Of a stretch of 64,000 nucleotides of DNA, positions 55,622-63,860 are shown piece by piece (the first letter of the stretch is position 1; every line of letters begins with the position of its first letter). The notes beneath the pieces are model-generated. The model was given only the letters and a program-made list of their open reading frames with translations. It was not told the DNA's origin and did no database searches. The DNA comes from Acetispira formosa (nom. nud.) (GTDB taxonomy: Bacteria; Desulfobacterota; Desulfarculia; Adiutricales; Adiutricaceae), in the NCBI GenBank assembly GCA_023525915.1, contig CP026657.1, forward strand, positions 310,001 to 374,000, given 5' to 3'. A program made the position numbers and the translations under genes.

Positions 55622-58201
55622 ATGCCGGTTTTTACTCTTAACGGACAAGAGGTCGTCACGCCCGGCGGTCTGAATTTACTGGAATACCTGCGGGAGGAAG
55701 CTCGCCTGACCTCAGTTAAAAACGGCTGTGCCGAAGGGGCCTGCGGAGCCTGTATGGTGGTGGTGGACGGCAAGGCCACCCGGGCCTGCCTCCTGAAAAC
55801 GGACAAGCTTGAGGGCAAAAACGTCATTACCGTTGAGGGCCTGCCGGAACGAGAAAAGAAAATTTTCGCCCATGCCTTTGGGTCCGTCGGGGCCGTTCAG
55901 TGCGGGTTCTGCATTCCCGGCATGGTTATGAGCGCCAAGGCCCTGTTGGATAAAAATTCCAGCCCCAGCGCGGCTGAAATTAAGGACGCCCTGAAATTCA
56001 ACATCTGCCGCTGCACCGGCTATGTCAAAATAGAAAAGGCCATTGCCCTGGCCGCCGAGTTCTGGCGCGAACCGGAGAAGGAACTGCCGGACGACCACCA
56101 TCTGGCCGGAGTTCTGGGCGATCCCATTCACCGGGTCGACGCCGCCGCCAAGACTCTGGGGCTGGGCCTGTATACCGACGATCTGAAGCCGGAAGGGCTT
56201 CTTTACGGACGGGCGCTGCGCCCGGCGGCGGCCAGGATACTGGTCAAATCCATTGACGTCAGTGAAGCCCTGAAGGTGCCGGGAGTTATGACCATCATGC
56301 TGGCGGAGGATATTCCCGGCTCACGCTTTTTGGGGCATTTGCCTCACACCCATGACTGGCCGGCCCTGATAGCCGCTGGTGAGGAGACCCGCTATATCGG
56401 CGACGCCCTGGCCCTGGTGGCCGCCGTCAGTTGGGAGGCGGTCGACGAAGCGCTGAAGAAAATAGTGGTCGATTATGATGAACTGCCGCCCATGACTTCC
56501 CCGGAAATGGCCATGGCCGAAGGTGCGCCCAAAATTCACCCCAAAGGCAACATACTTCAGGTGGAAAAGCTGTATCGCGGCACACCTGAAGAGTCTATTG
56601 CCAAATCCAAATATGTGGTCACCAACACTTATGACCTGCCCTTCACCGAACACGCCTTTCTGGAGCCGGAATGCGCAATAGGCATGCCCGACGGCGACGG
56701 GGTGATGCTCTTTACCGGCGGCCAGAGCATTTATGACGAACAGAGGGAATGCGCGCTGGTTCTGGGCCTCCCCCCGGAGAAGGTGCGGGTCCGCAGTATG
56801 CTGGTGGGCGGCGGCTTCGGCGGCAAAGAGGATATGAGCGTTCAGCACCACGCCGCCCTGCTGGCCTGGAAAACCCAGGCCCCGGTGAAGGTGCGCCTCA
56901 GCCGCCAGGAGAGCATTAACGTCCACCCCAAGCGCCATGCCATGAAGGTGGAAATGACCACGGCCTGTGATGAGAACGGTCTGCTGACAGCTATGCGCTG
57001 CCGTATACTTTCCGATACCGGGGCCTATGCTTCCTTGGGCGGCCCGGTTCTTCAAAGGGCCTGCACCCACGCGGCCGGTCCTTATAATTACCAAAATGTC
57101 GACATCATCGGCACGGCCGTCTATACCAACAATCCCCCGGCCGGAGCTTTCAGGGGTTTTGGCGTCACCCAGACCGTGCACGCCACGGAATGCAATCTCA
57201 ATCAACTGGCCAAAATGGCGGGCATATCCGATTGGGAGATCCGCTTCCGCAACGCCCTCAAACCGGGCGACGTCATGCCCAACGGCCAGATTGCCGATGA
57301 AAGCACCGCGCTGCTCGAAACTTTAATGTCGGTCAAGGAAGAATACGAAAAAGCACCGCTGGCCGGTATCGGCTGCGCCCTGAAAAATTCCGGCGTCGGT
57401 GTGGGCCTCCCGGATACGGGGCGCTGCCGTCTGGTGGTTTCCGGCGGCAAGGTGCATATCTACACCAGCGCGGCCTGCATCGGGCAGGGCATGGCCACGG
57501 TCAACACCCAGATGGTGGCCACTTTCGCCGGCATTGATCACGGTTTCATTGTGGCCGAGCCCCCGGATACGGCCAACAGCCCGGATTCCGGCACCACCAC
57601 GGCTTCCCGGCAGACGGTCTTCACTGGCGAAGCGACCAGGAGAGCGGCGCTCAAGCTGAAAGAGGCCATGAAAAACAAGAGCCTTACCGAACTTGACGGT
57701 CATCAGTTCAATGCCGAATATCTGGGGGAAACCGATCCCATGGGTTCACCCAAGGCCAATCCGGTCAGTCATGTGGCCTATGGCTACGCCACCCATCTGG
57801 TGCTGATGGACCCGGACAGCGGATTAATTGAAAAAATCATCGCCGTTCACGATGTCGGCCGGGTGGTCAATCCCCAGGCCCTGGAGGGTCAGATTGAAGG
57901 CGGTGTGGTGACCAGTCTGGGTTATGGCCTGACGGAAGACTTCCCTTTGAAGGACGGCATACCCCAGGCCCGGTTTGGTACCCTGGGACTGTTCAAGGCC
58001 GCCGCCGTCCCGCCTATTGAACCGCGGTACCTGGGCCGGGAGGCCTGTGATTTGGCTGGCGGAGCCAAGGGCGTGGGCGAAATTGCGGCCATTCCCACCT
58101 CACCGGCCATTCAGGGAGCCTATTATAAAAGAGACGGCATATTCAGGACGAAACTGCCAATGGAAGACACGCCCTACAGCCGCAGGAAGAAAACCTCCTG
58201 A
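55622..58201 (+). CDS. Xanthine-dehydrogenase-type molybdenum hydroxylase (2Fe-2S plus Mo domains)
   Basis: This 859-residue single-chain enzyme hydroxylates a purine or aldehyde. Residues about 1-75 are a plant-type ferredoxin domain (NGCAEGACGACMVVVDG), about 80-150 the second cluster domain (VQCGFCIPGM, NICRCTGYVKI), then the molybdenum domain with VGGGFGGKEDMSVQHHAALLAW, GAFRGFGVTQ and a C-terminal GGAKGVGEIAAIPTSPAI. No FAD domain is present. The architecture and the dpaL neighbour fit a selenium-dependent xanthine dehydrogenase type, but the subtype is an inference. AGGAGG lies seven bases before the ATG. Confidence 0.9.
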   Translation: MPVFTLNGQEVVTPGGLNLLEYLREEARLTSVKNGCAEGACGACMVVVDGKATRACLLKTDKLEGKNVITVEGLPEREKKIFAHAFGSVGAVQCGFCIPGMVMSAKALLDKNSSPSAAEIKDALKFNICRCTGYVKIEKAIALAAEFWREPEKELPDDHHLAGVLGDPIHRVDAAAKTLGLGLYTDDLKPEGLLYGRALRPAAARILVKSIDVSEALKVPGVMTIMLAEDIPGSRFLGHLPHTHDWPALIAAGEETRYIGDALALVAAVSWEAVDEALKKIVVDYDELPPMTSPEMAMAEGAPKIHPKGNILQVEKLYRGTPEESIAKSKYVVTNTYDLPFTEHAFLEPECAIGMPDGDGVMLFTGGQSIYDEQRECALVLGLPPEKVRVRSMLVGGGFGGKEDMSVQHHAALLAWKTQAPVKVRLSRQESINVHPKRHAMKVEMTTACDENGLLTAMRCRILSDTGAYASLGGPVLQRACTHAAGPYNYQNVDIIGTAVYTNNPPAGAFRGFGVTQTVHATECNLNQLAKMAGISDWEIRFRNALKPGDVMPNGQIADESTALLETLMSVKEEYEKAPLAGIGCALKNSGVGVGLPDTGRCRLVVSGGKVHIYTSAACIGQGMATVNTQMVATFAGIDHGFIVAEPPDTANSPDSGTTTASRQTVFTGEATRRAALKLKEAMKNKSLTELDGHQFNAEYLGETDPMGSPKANPVSHVAYGYATHLVLMDPDSGLIEKIIAVHDVGRVVNPQALEGQIEGGVVTSLGYGLTEDFPLKDGIPQARFGTLGLFKAAAVPPIEPRYLGREACDLAGGAKGVGEIAAIPTSPAIQGAYYKRDGIFRTKLPMEDTPYSRRKKTS

Positions 58202-58204
58202 CAA

Positions 58205-58241
58205 TTCAAAAGGCCCCGGCAATATGCCGGGGCCTTTTGAA
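58205..58241. terminator. Bidirectional terminator
   Basis: The stem TTCAAAAGGCCCCGGC and its complement enclose a five-base loop between the convergent hydroxylase and EutH-like genes. Confidence 0.9.
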
Positions 58242-58266
58242 TTTGAACGAAAAAATCAGCCGACGA

Positions 58267-59472
58267 TCAATTCTCGCCAGCGGTTTCCCTTTCCAACTGC
58301 TGGGCTTTGGGGACTGACAGCCACATAGCGAACATGAAGCCAAAGGCGCAGCCGACCATTTTGCCGCACAGGATGGTCGGAATCATGGATGGCTGGAAAT
58401 TGGCGATAAAAGCCAGATGGTCGCCGAACATGAAAGCTCCGCACACGGCAAAGGAGATACACAGAACCTTGTCTTTGGCCGGCATGTCGCCAATCAGGCG
58501 ATACATGGCCAGAATATTGGCCGCCCCGGCCAGAAGACCGGCCGCCCCGGTGGAATCCATGCCAAAAATCTGGCCGAACTTTTCCATGGGTTTGGCCAGA
58601 TACTTTTTGATCAGATAAACCATCGGGAAAGCCCCGGCCAGCATGATTCCGATGTAACCGGCAACTTCAAGGGCCCGGAACTGATCCTCTTCATCGGCGA
58701 TGATCGGATCAAAGCCCCAGGAACCGAACAGCGTTGAAAACCAGCCGGTGAAATACTCGACGATTGAAAAGGCCAGAACCAGAACGATACAGATATGCAT
58801 CAGCCTGGCCAGAAGCAGAAAGCCTTTAATCATAAAGTCCGGCACCATTTTCAAGCCCACCACCAGAGCCAGGCAGAAGACCGTCAGCGGAGCCAGGTTG
58901 ATTAAGATCATGCCCAGGTTAAGGTTCAGGTGCAGAGTCGGATCGCCGGCGGCGGCGATAACGTCCCGTACGGCCGGGTCGGTCAGCATCAGGAAGACAG
59001 AACCGGCCAGAACACCGAGAGGAATGCTCAGGAGGCCGGACATGACCCCAAGGGCCATATATTTATGGTCTTTTTTGGCCAGCATAGAGAGGCCCACCGG
59101 AATTGAAAAAACAATCGTCGGGCCGGCCATGGAGCCGACCACCAGAGCCATCAGCCAGCCCTCTCTGCTTTGCGAAAGGGCTTCGGCTAACTGATAACCG
59201 CCCATATCCATGGCGATGATCGTTGTTCCGGCAATGGCCGGGTCCGCGCCGATTGAGGCGAAAAGCGGCCCCACCACAGCGGTTATGGCCTTGGAAAGAT
59301 AGGGCACCGAAGCCATTATGCCGGCAACGGGCACAAAAATAGGGCCGATGCTGTGGAGGCCCTCCATGAATTCTTTGCCAATTCCATCCTGATCATTCCT
59401 TAACGCGGCGAACGCCCCAATAATCAGACAGGCCATAATCAAATAAACGACATAAGTTCCTACAGCGGCCAT
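58267..59472 (-). CDS. eutH: EutH-like ethanolamine/amine permease
   Basis: This 401-residue membrane protein has about 10-11 hydrophobic segments and the EutH pattern: DMGGYQLAEALS near residue 92, GSMAGPTIVFSIPVGLSML near 115, MALGVMSGLLSIPLGVLAGS, and FAVCGAFMFGDHLAFIANF near 350. EutH imports ethanolamine, but no other eut gene is present, so the substrate here is open and may relate to the dpaL/hydroxylase island across the terminator. The start is ATG at 59472, with AGGAGAGA upstream. Confidence 0.9.
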   Translation of the reverse strand: MAAVGTYVVYLIMACLIIGAFAALRNDQDGIGKEFMEGLHSIGPIFVPVAGIMASVPYLSKAITAVVGPLFASIGADPAIAGTTIIAMDMGGYQLAEALSQSREGWLMALVVGSMAGPTIVFSIPVGLSMLAKKDHKYMALGVMSGLLSIPLGVLAGSVFLMLTDPAVRDVIAAAGDPTLHLNLNLGMILINLAPLTVFCLALVVGLKMVPDFMIKGFLLLARLMHICIVLVLAFSIVEYFTGWFSTLFGSWGFDPIIADEEDQFRALEVAGYIGIMLAGAFPMVYLIKKYLAKPMEKFGQIFGMDSTGAAGLLAGAANILAMYRLIGDMPAKDKVLCISFAVCGAFMFGDHLAFIANFQPSMIPTILCGKMVGCAFGFMFAMWLSVPKAQQLERETAGEN

Positions 59473-60005
59473 AACCTTTTCTCTCCTTCAATTATGTAAA
59501 ACAGTATAACAACACCACCTCTCATGGCTGAGAGGGTGGCCCCAGTGAAACGCGCCATATAATCAGGTTTGACCGGCCGGATCCATATCTTTAAGGATAC
59601 GCCAAAGCCGTCAACGCCGGAGACGCTGTAATGTTAAATGTTGTTCAAATTGCCAGGATTATTAATCAGTTTGGCGGCATGTTTCGCAATGGTCTTGCCA
59701 AACTTCAGACTAATTATTTTATTATACATTTATTTAACAAATTATAATATCAATTTTTTGTATTAGCCCGCCGATGGTTCTCATTTCCACTTTTCACCCC
59801 CAAAACAGCCATACTCAATATGCCGTAATTCAAGCTGCGCTTGACAATTGGCCTATTCCCATTATAGACTATTATGAAAGGTCCGCATCAATCCCCGTTC
59901 CCACCGCGTTCTTAAATCCCAGCACCAGTGAACAATTGAAATATCCAGGTAAAATATCGGGTTTGCGGACAAGTCAAAGAAGCAGTATACAAGCTGGAGA
60001 CGAAA
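59473..60005. other. Gene-free divergent spacer, eutH / phosphatase-like
   Basis: These 533 bases are AT-rich (especially 59690-59760). A promoter-like pair lies at 59841-59868. The longest open frame here (from 59774) overlaps the next gene and looks non-coding. Confidence 0.55.
59841..59868 (+). promoter_or_regulatory. Possible promoter of the phosphatase-like gene
   Basis: TTGACA at 59841-59846 and TATAGA at 59863-59868 are separated by 16 bases, about 140 bases before the start codon. Confidence 0.45.
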
Positions 60006-60809
60006 ATGAGATATTTTATTTGGGCCGTCATGGCCCTAATGATGACCTGTTTCTCCGCCGCGGGCACAACTGGCTGGGCGCAAGAAGCCGCGGGCACAGC
60101 GGTTCAGGCTCCGGGTGACGGCCAGGTACTTATTTATTTCGTGCGCAGCGGACGGACTTTTTTCCAGGTCCACGGACGGGTGCAGGGCGTTTCCAATTCC
60201 CCTCTGACTGAAGAGGCGGTCACCCAGGCTAAAACGCTTGGCAAGGGCATGAAAGATATTGCCTTTACCACAGCTTTTTCCAGCGACCTCGGCCGTCACC
60301 GCCGAACGGCCAGATACATCCTGGCTGAAAACGCCAACCCAAAGCCGGAACTGGTGGAATTTCGCGGCCTGCGTGATTGGAATTACGGAGGATTTGAGGG
60401 CTCGCTCTTAATCCAGATGCTGACGCCTATCTATAAAAAGCATAATCTCGAATACGACAGTACCCGCACGACCTATGACAAACTAATCGGCGCCATAGGC
60501 TATAAAGGCATAGCCGACGCCATAGCCGCCGCCGATCCCCTGGGGGTGGCTGAAAACTATGACCGCATCATCGCCAGAAGCAAAGAAGCCATGGACAAAG
60601 TTATAGTCGACACCCTGGCCAAGGGCGGCGGAAACACTCTGGTGGTCTCATCCGGCAATGAGCTGCCCACAATTCTGACCATGCTGGCCCCTGATCAGTT
60701 TCATGGCGAAAACATCAGTGATGGCTCCGTATCCATTGTCAAATACAAGAACGGCAAATACCGGCTGGAAATAGTCGGGGATGAAAGTTATCTGAATAAA
60801 GGCAAATGA
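60006..60809 (+). CDS. Exported histidine-phosphatase-fold protein lacking both catalytic histidines
   Basis: The 267-residue protein begins with a signal peptide (about residues 1-25, ending TTGWAQ), so it is periplasmic or exported. The rest follows the histidine phosphatase (PGAM-like) fold: FVRSGRTFFQVHGRVQGVSNSPLTEEA, TAFSSDLGRHRRTARYIL, LRDWNYGGFEG, and TLVVSSGNELPTIL near the end. The RHG catalytic motif is RSG (codons CGC AGC GGA) and the second SHG motif is SSG (TCA TCC GGC: V-S-S-G), so both catalytic histidines are serine. It is probably a pseudoenzyme with a binding role. It is followed by paired terminators and an autotransporter. Confidence 0.85.
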   Translation: MRYFIWAVMALMMTCFSAAGTTGWAQEAAGTAVQAPGDGQVLIYFVRSGRTFFQVHGRVQGVSNSPLTEEAVTQAKTLGKGMKDIAFTTAFSSDLGRHRRTARYILAENANPKPELVEFRGLRDWNYGGFEGSLLIQMLTPIYKKHNLEYDSTRTTYDKLIGAIGYKGIADAIAAADPLGVAENYDRIIARSKEAMDKVIVDTLAKGGGNTLVVSSGNELPTILTMLAPDQFHGENISDGSVSIVKYKNGKYRLEIVGDESYLNKGK

Positions 60810-60839
60810 ACTGACGGCCGGCCTCCCGGCCGTCAGTTC
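60808..60839 (+). terminator. Terminator of the phosphatase-like gene
   Basis: The stem GAACTGACGGCCGG/CCGGCCGTCAGTTC overlaps the stop codon region. A nearly identical hairpin is repeated at 61017. Confidence 0.8.
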
Positions 60840-60861
60840 ATTTGCTGCCCCAGCCAAGTGA

Positions 60862-61012
60862 AATCATTTGATCTGGCGGGGAAAGGTCGTCGTAGGCGAC
60901 GGAGCGGCAGCGACTGATATTAATGGTTTAACCGCTACTCGCAACGTGAAAACCACGATTTTCACGTTGCTGAATCATTAAATGGCTATGACGGAATGAC
61001 TTTGTCATTAAA
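60862..61012 (-). repeat. Family 1 structured repeat, subtype c
   Basis: Read on the minus strand it contains AATGACAAAGTCATTCCGTC, GCAACGTGAAAA-TCGTGG-TTTTCACGTTGC, GAGTAGCGG and ATCAGTCGCTGCCGCTCCG, then GTCGCCTACGACGAC. It is the partner of the copy at 47.3 kb and sits between two copies of the same terminator. Confidence 0.8.
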
Positions 61013-61016
61013 TCTG

Positions 61017-61049
61017 ACTGACGGCCGGCCTCCCGGCCGTCAGTTTTTT
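61017..61049 (+). terminator. Second copy of the same terminator
   Basis: ACTGACGGCCGG/CCGGCCGTCAGT is followed by TTTTTTC. It has the same core as the hairpin at 60808, here with a full T-run. Confidence 0.85.
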
Positions 61050-61138
61050 CAGGCCCAATCATAGCCGCAGTTTCCTGTGTGCCGCTAACACGGTTGACAG
61101 TCCTCTCGCCATAATTTAAAATCAGCTAAACATTCCCC

Positions 61139-61167
61139 TTGACAATGCCGATACATAATTGTGGAAT
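61139..61167 (+). promoter_or_regulatory. Possible promoter of the autotransporter gene
   Basis: TTGACA at 61139-61144 and TGGAAT at 61162-61167 are 17 bases apart. The start of transcription would fall just before the AAAGGAG ribosome site. Confidence 0.45.
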
Positions 61168-61191
61168 ATTGTCGCCAAAGGAGTTTCCGCT

Positions 61192-63375
61192 ATGCGCCGT
61201 TCTCACTCTTTTCGTCTTCTGTGTCTGGGTCTGGTGTCAACCGCCGCGTTTTTGGCCGGTTCATCATCCGCTATGGCCGATAATGTCACTAAGCCGTTTC
61301 CCGATACTACGGTCGGCGGCGATAAAGATACGGTAATTGAGGGAGACGAAATTATCTATACCACAACCATGAGCGACGCTAGTGGCGGTAATTTAACGCT
61401 CAGCAGCGTCAAACGCCTTGTTTTCAACACCGCCAACGGCGTCACTTTCCAAGATGGCGTGGATGTCACCGGCGGCACCGGGCTGATAGAATTCGACGGG
61501 CCGGTAACCTTTGAACTGGGCGGCGCCGGCGGCACGCCAAGCACCAACAATAATCTTAATGTCGAACAGCTCTTCCTTGTCGGATCGGACGATGCCGCCT
61601 CACCTGATGCGTTCACCATTAATAACGGGACATTAACTCTCGGCGGCAGTACCATTGTCAATATTGATAAAAACATCAAAATAGCCTATGGGGGCACAGA
61701 CGGCGGCCTGAGCGCCATATCAGACCTGCGTCTCGGTGAAAATTACGCCACCCGGCTTTCCTTTGGCGACAATACCGTGGTTGATGCCGCAAGTCTTTAT
61801 GCCGGCCCGCACGGGACAACGATTACAGGCTCCGTCCAGATTGGCGGCGCCAATCCCTCCGGCGTGGTTGCCGCCGCTTCGGCCACTTCCGGCCTCAACC
61901 TAGCAGGAACCATCACGGTTGACGGCAATCTCACTATTGACGGCAAACTCACCGGCGGAGGCTCGACCGCTTTTGAATTCGACCGAGCCGCCACTGTTTT
62001 CCTGACCAATAACGCGGCCTTGAGTAAGCTTGACGCTGACACGCAATTTAAATTATCAGACCAGTTGCTGCAAAGTGAAACTTCCGTCACTGCTTTCAAA
62101 CCATTTGATACGGTGGATGGTGCTTCATCTGAACTTCTGCGGACCATTCGGGAAATGGCCGAGACCCTGTCTCTTGATCAGTCCAATATCAGCGAGCTGG
62201 GCGGCGGGGAGATGAATTACGATCCCAACACTGGCTATGTGGTCATCGCCAATTACGGCGGCCAGGACGCCATGAGCGGAGTTCCCGGCTTTGGCGTGCC
62301 TTATGTTCAGGCCCTGAACGAAACCCACCCGACCCTGGCCATAGCCATCAAGGGCGTGGCCAAAAGCGCCGACGTCAGTAAAGACCTGAGCAGCATGATG
62401 GGCAACGTCCAGAACGCGGCCATTTCGGCGGCCATATCCGGCAACCTTGATCAGGTCATGAATCATCTGAATTCCAATCTCTCAACGACCATGCCCGGCT
62501 TTGCCGGCCCCTCCGGGCAGCTCAACGGCGTTTGGGTCACCCCCGGCTACACTATGACCAAGATCACCGGTGATTCCAAAAAGGGCTACAGTGATGTGGA
62601 CGTCAAATCCCCCAACGTAACCGTTGGTTATGACCGCTGGGTTAACGACCGCATTCGCGCCGGTGTTTTCGCGGCTTTCAGCCGCCCGGAGACCGAAGGT
62701 GATCACGAAAAAATCGAAACCGACAACCTCCAGGCCGGTATTTACGGTCAGGCCATGCTCAATTACGGCATCAATGTGAATGTTGGCCTGGGTTACAGCC
62801 GGCAAAGCCACGAGGCGACCCGCAACGTCCACACCACCATTCTGGACGGCTACAACCAGGCCATCAAGGCCTCCTTTGACAGCAGCACCATCAGTGCGGC
62901 CGTGGAAGTTTCCCGTCTGTATCCGATTGATCAGAACACTTTCATCCGGCCGGCCGTCGGCTACAGCTACGTTTCCACCAGTATGGACGGCTACACGGAA
63001 AAATCCAATGTGGCCATCAAGAGCAATGATCTCTCCCAAGAGGTTGAAGATACCGATTTCACTCTGCACCTGGTTCGTCTGGGTGCGGAAGGCGGCTGGA
63101 GCGACAATCTGACCACGGTCACCGGCCGGCTCTTCTACGTGGCTAATCTGGGCGACACCCGACCCAAGACCAGGGCCTCAATGGTCACTGACAGTTCCAT
63201 GCCCTTCTCCGTCACGGGTGCGGAATATGACAAAAACATGTTCAACATTGGTTTGGGCGTAAAATATGTACCGCCGCAGATGAGAGGCATGACCCTGGGC
63301 CTGAATTACGATGCCCTACTAGGTTCCAACTCCAAAAACCACAACATAAACCTAATGATGCGCTACGAATTCTAG
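61192..63375 (+). CDS. Autotransporter (type Va secreted protein)
   Basis: The 727-residue protein has a signal peptide (MRRSHSFRLLCLGLVSTAAF onward, cut after about residue 30), a passenger of about 420 residues rich in Gly, Thr, Asn and Asp with short beta-helix-like strands (TITVDGNLTIDGKLTGGG), and a C-terminal beta-barrel of about 270 residues starting near GVWVTPGYTMTKITGD. It ends in NLMMRYEF, the aromatic end expected for outer-membrane insertion. AAAGGAG lies eight bases before the ATG. Passenger function is unknown; no protease triad was recognised. Confidence 0.9.
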   Translation: MRRSHSFRLLCLGLVSTAAFLAGSSSAMADNVTKPFPDTTVGGDKDTVIEGDEIIYTTTMSDASGGNLTLSSVKRLVFNTANGVTFQDGVDVTGGTGLIEFDGPVTFELGGAGGTPSTNNNLNVEQLFLVGSDDAASPDAFTINNGTLTLGGSTIVNIDKNIKIAYGGTDGGLSAISDLRLGENYATRLSFGDNTVVDAASLYAGPHGTTITGSVQIGGANPSGVVAAASATSGLNLAGTITVDGNLTIDGKLTGGGSTAFEFDRAATVFLTNNAALSKLDADTQFKLSDQLLQSETSVTAFKPFDTVDGASSELLRTIREMAETLSLDQSNISELGGGEMNYDPNTGYVVIANYGGQDAMSGVPGFGVPYVQALNETHPTLAIAIKGVAKSADVSKDLSSMMGNVQNAAISAAISGNLDQVMNHLNSNLSTTMPGFAGPSGQLNGVWVTPGYTMTKITGDSKKGYSDVDVKSPNVTVGYDRWVNDRIRAGVFAAFSRPETEGDHEKIETDNLQAGIYGQAMLNYGINVNVGLGYSRQSHEATRNVHTTILDGYNQAIKASFDSSTISAAVEVSRLYPIDQNTFIRPAVGYSYVSTSMDGYTEKSNVAIKSNDLSQEVEDTDFTLHLVRLGAEGGWSDNLTTVTGRLFYVANLGDTRPKTRASMVTDSSMPFSVTGAEYDKNMFNIGLGVKYVPPQMRGMTLGLNYDALLGSNSKNHNINLMMRYEF

Positions 63376-63376
63376 C

Positions 63377-63487
63377 CAGGGCGGAGCCCTGGACCCACGG
63401 ATGCTTGCGCATCCTTCGTCTAGGTGACTCCTTCCCGTAATAGTTAATTACGGCGGCCATCATCGTATTAAGAGCGGTGCCCCCTCA
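63377..63487 (+). repeat. Family 3 intergenic repeat, copy 7
   Basis: CCCGTAATAGTTAATTACGG is followed by GGCCATCATCGTATTAAGAG and CGGTGCCCCC; a GGATGCTTGCGCATCC hairpin precedes it. Confidence 0.75.
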
Positions 63488-63561
63488 ACTCTGGCCTCTG
63501 TATTATCGCTTGAGGCGATTTCTATTCCTTGAATAATTCCTTTTATTTCAATGTTTTCGCG

Positions 63562-63593
63562 CGGTTGCCCCGACTACGTAGTCGGGGCAACCG
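63562..63593 (+). terminator. 32-bp perfect palindrome, possible terminator
   Basis: CGGTTGCCCCGACTAC is followed immediately by its exact complement and then TATTTT. It could end the autotransporter transcript. Confidence 0.55.
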
Positions 63594-63630
63594 TATTTTG
63601 AATTCTTCGAAACGCCCAGCCAACAAAGTA

Positions 63631-63760
63631 GGAGCCGGGGGCTGAAAAATTTCTGTAGAGAACCATTGTTTCTGCGCCACTTGTCTGAGCTGAGTCTTCG
63701 AAGCGAGTTGTGGCGCAGAAACAATGGTGAACGAAAGAAAATTTTCAGCCCCCCGGCTCC
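63631..63760. repeat. Family 4 nested long hairpin
   Basis: Outer arms GGAGCCGGGGGCTGAAAA and their near-complement, and inner arms ACCATTGTTTCTGCGCCAC/GTGGCGCAGAAACAATGGT, enclose a TTGTCTGAGCTGAGT...TTCGAAGCGAGTTG loop. The same loop occurs in the 853-bp palindrome near 14570-14605. Confidence 0.85.
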
Positions 63761-63860
63761 GGCCCACCGCTAAATCCTGCTCATACAAATTCCGATCAGT
63801 TGTCAATATGATGCTGATTATGCTATAAAGAACCTTTGTCAACTTTTGAGGGATAAAAAT

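Larger units (their letters stand above)
63376..63860. other. Gene-free spacer, autotransporter / cobS
   Basis: These 485 bases contain a family 3 copy, a 32-bp palindrome and a nested long hairpin, listed separately. A cobalamin riboswitch was looked for and not recognised. Confidence 0.6.

Noticed and set aside
59774-60118. 114-codon open frame before the phosphatase-like gene
   Set aside because: It overlaps the signal-peptide gene in another frame, has low-complexity ends and no ribosome site.
8379-61012. Multi-copy repeats as a CRISPR array
   Set aside because: Copies are kilobases apart, palindromic and about 170 bases long, with no spacers of even length and no cas genes.
63376-63860. 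Cobalamin riboswitch before cobS
   Set aside because: The spacer is filled by repeats and hairpins, and no B12-box-like core was recognised.
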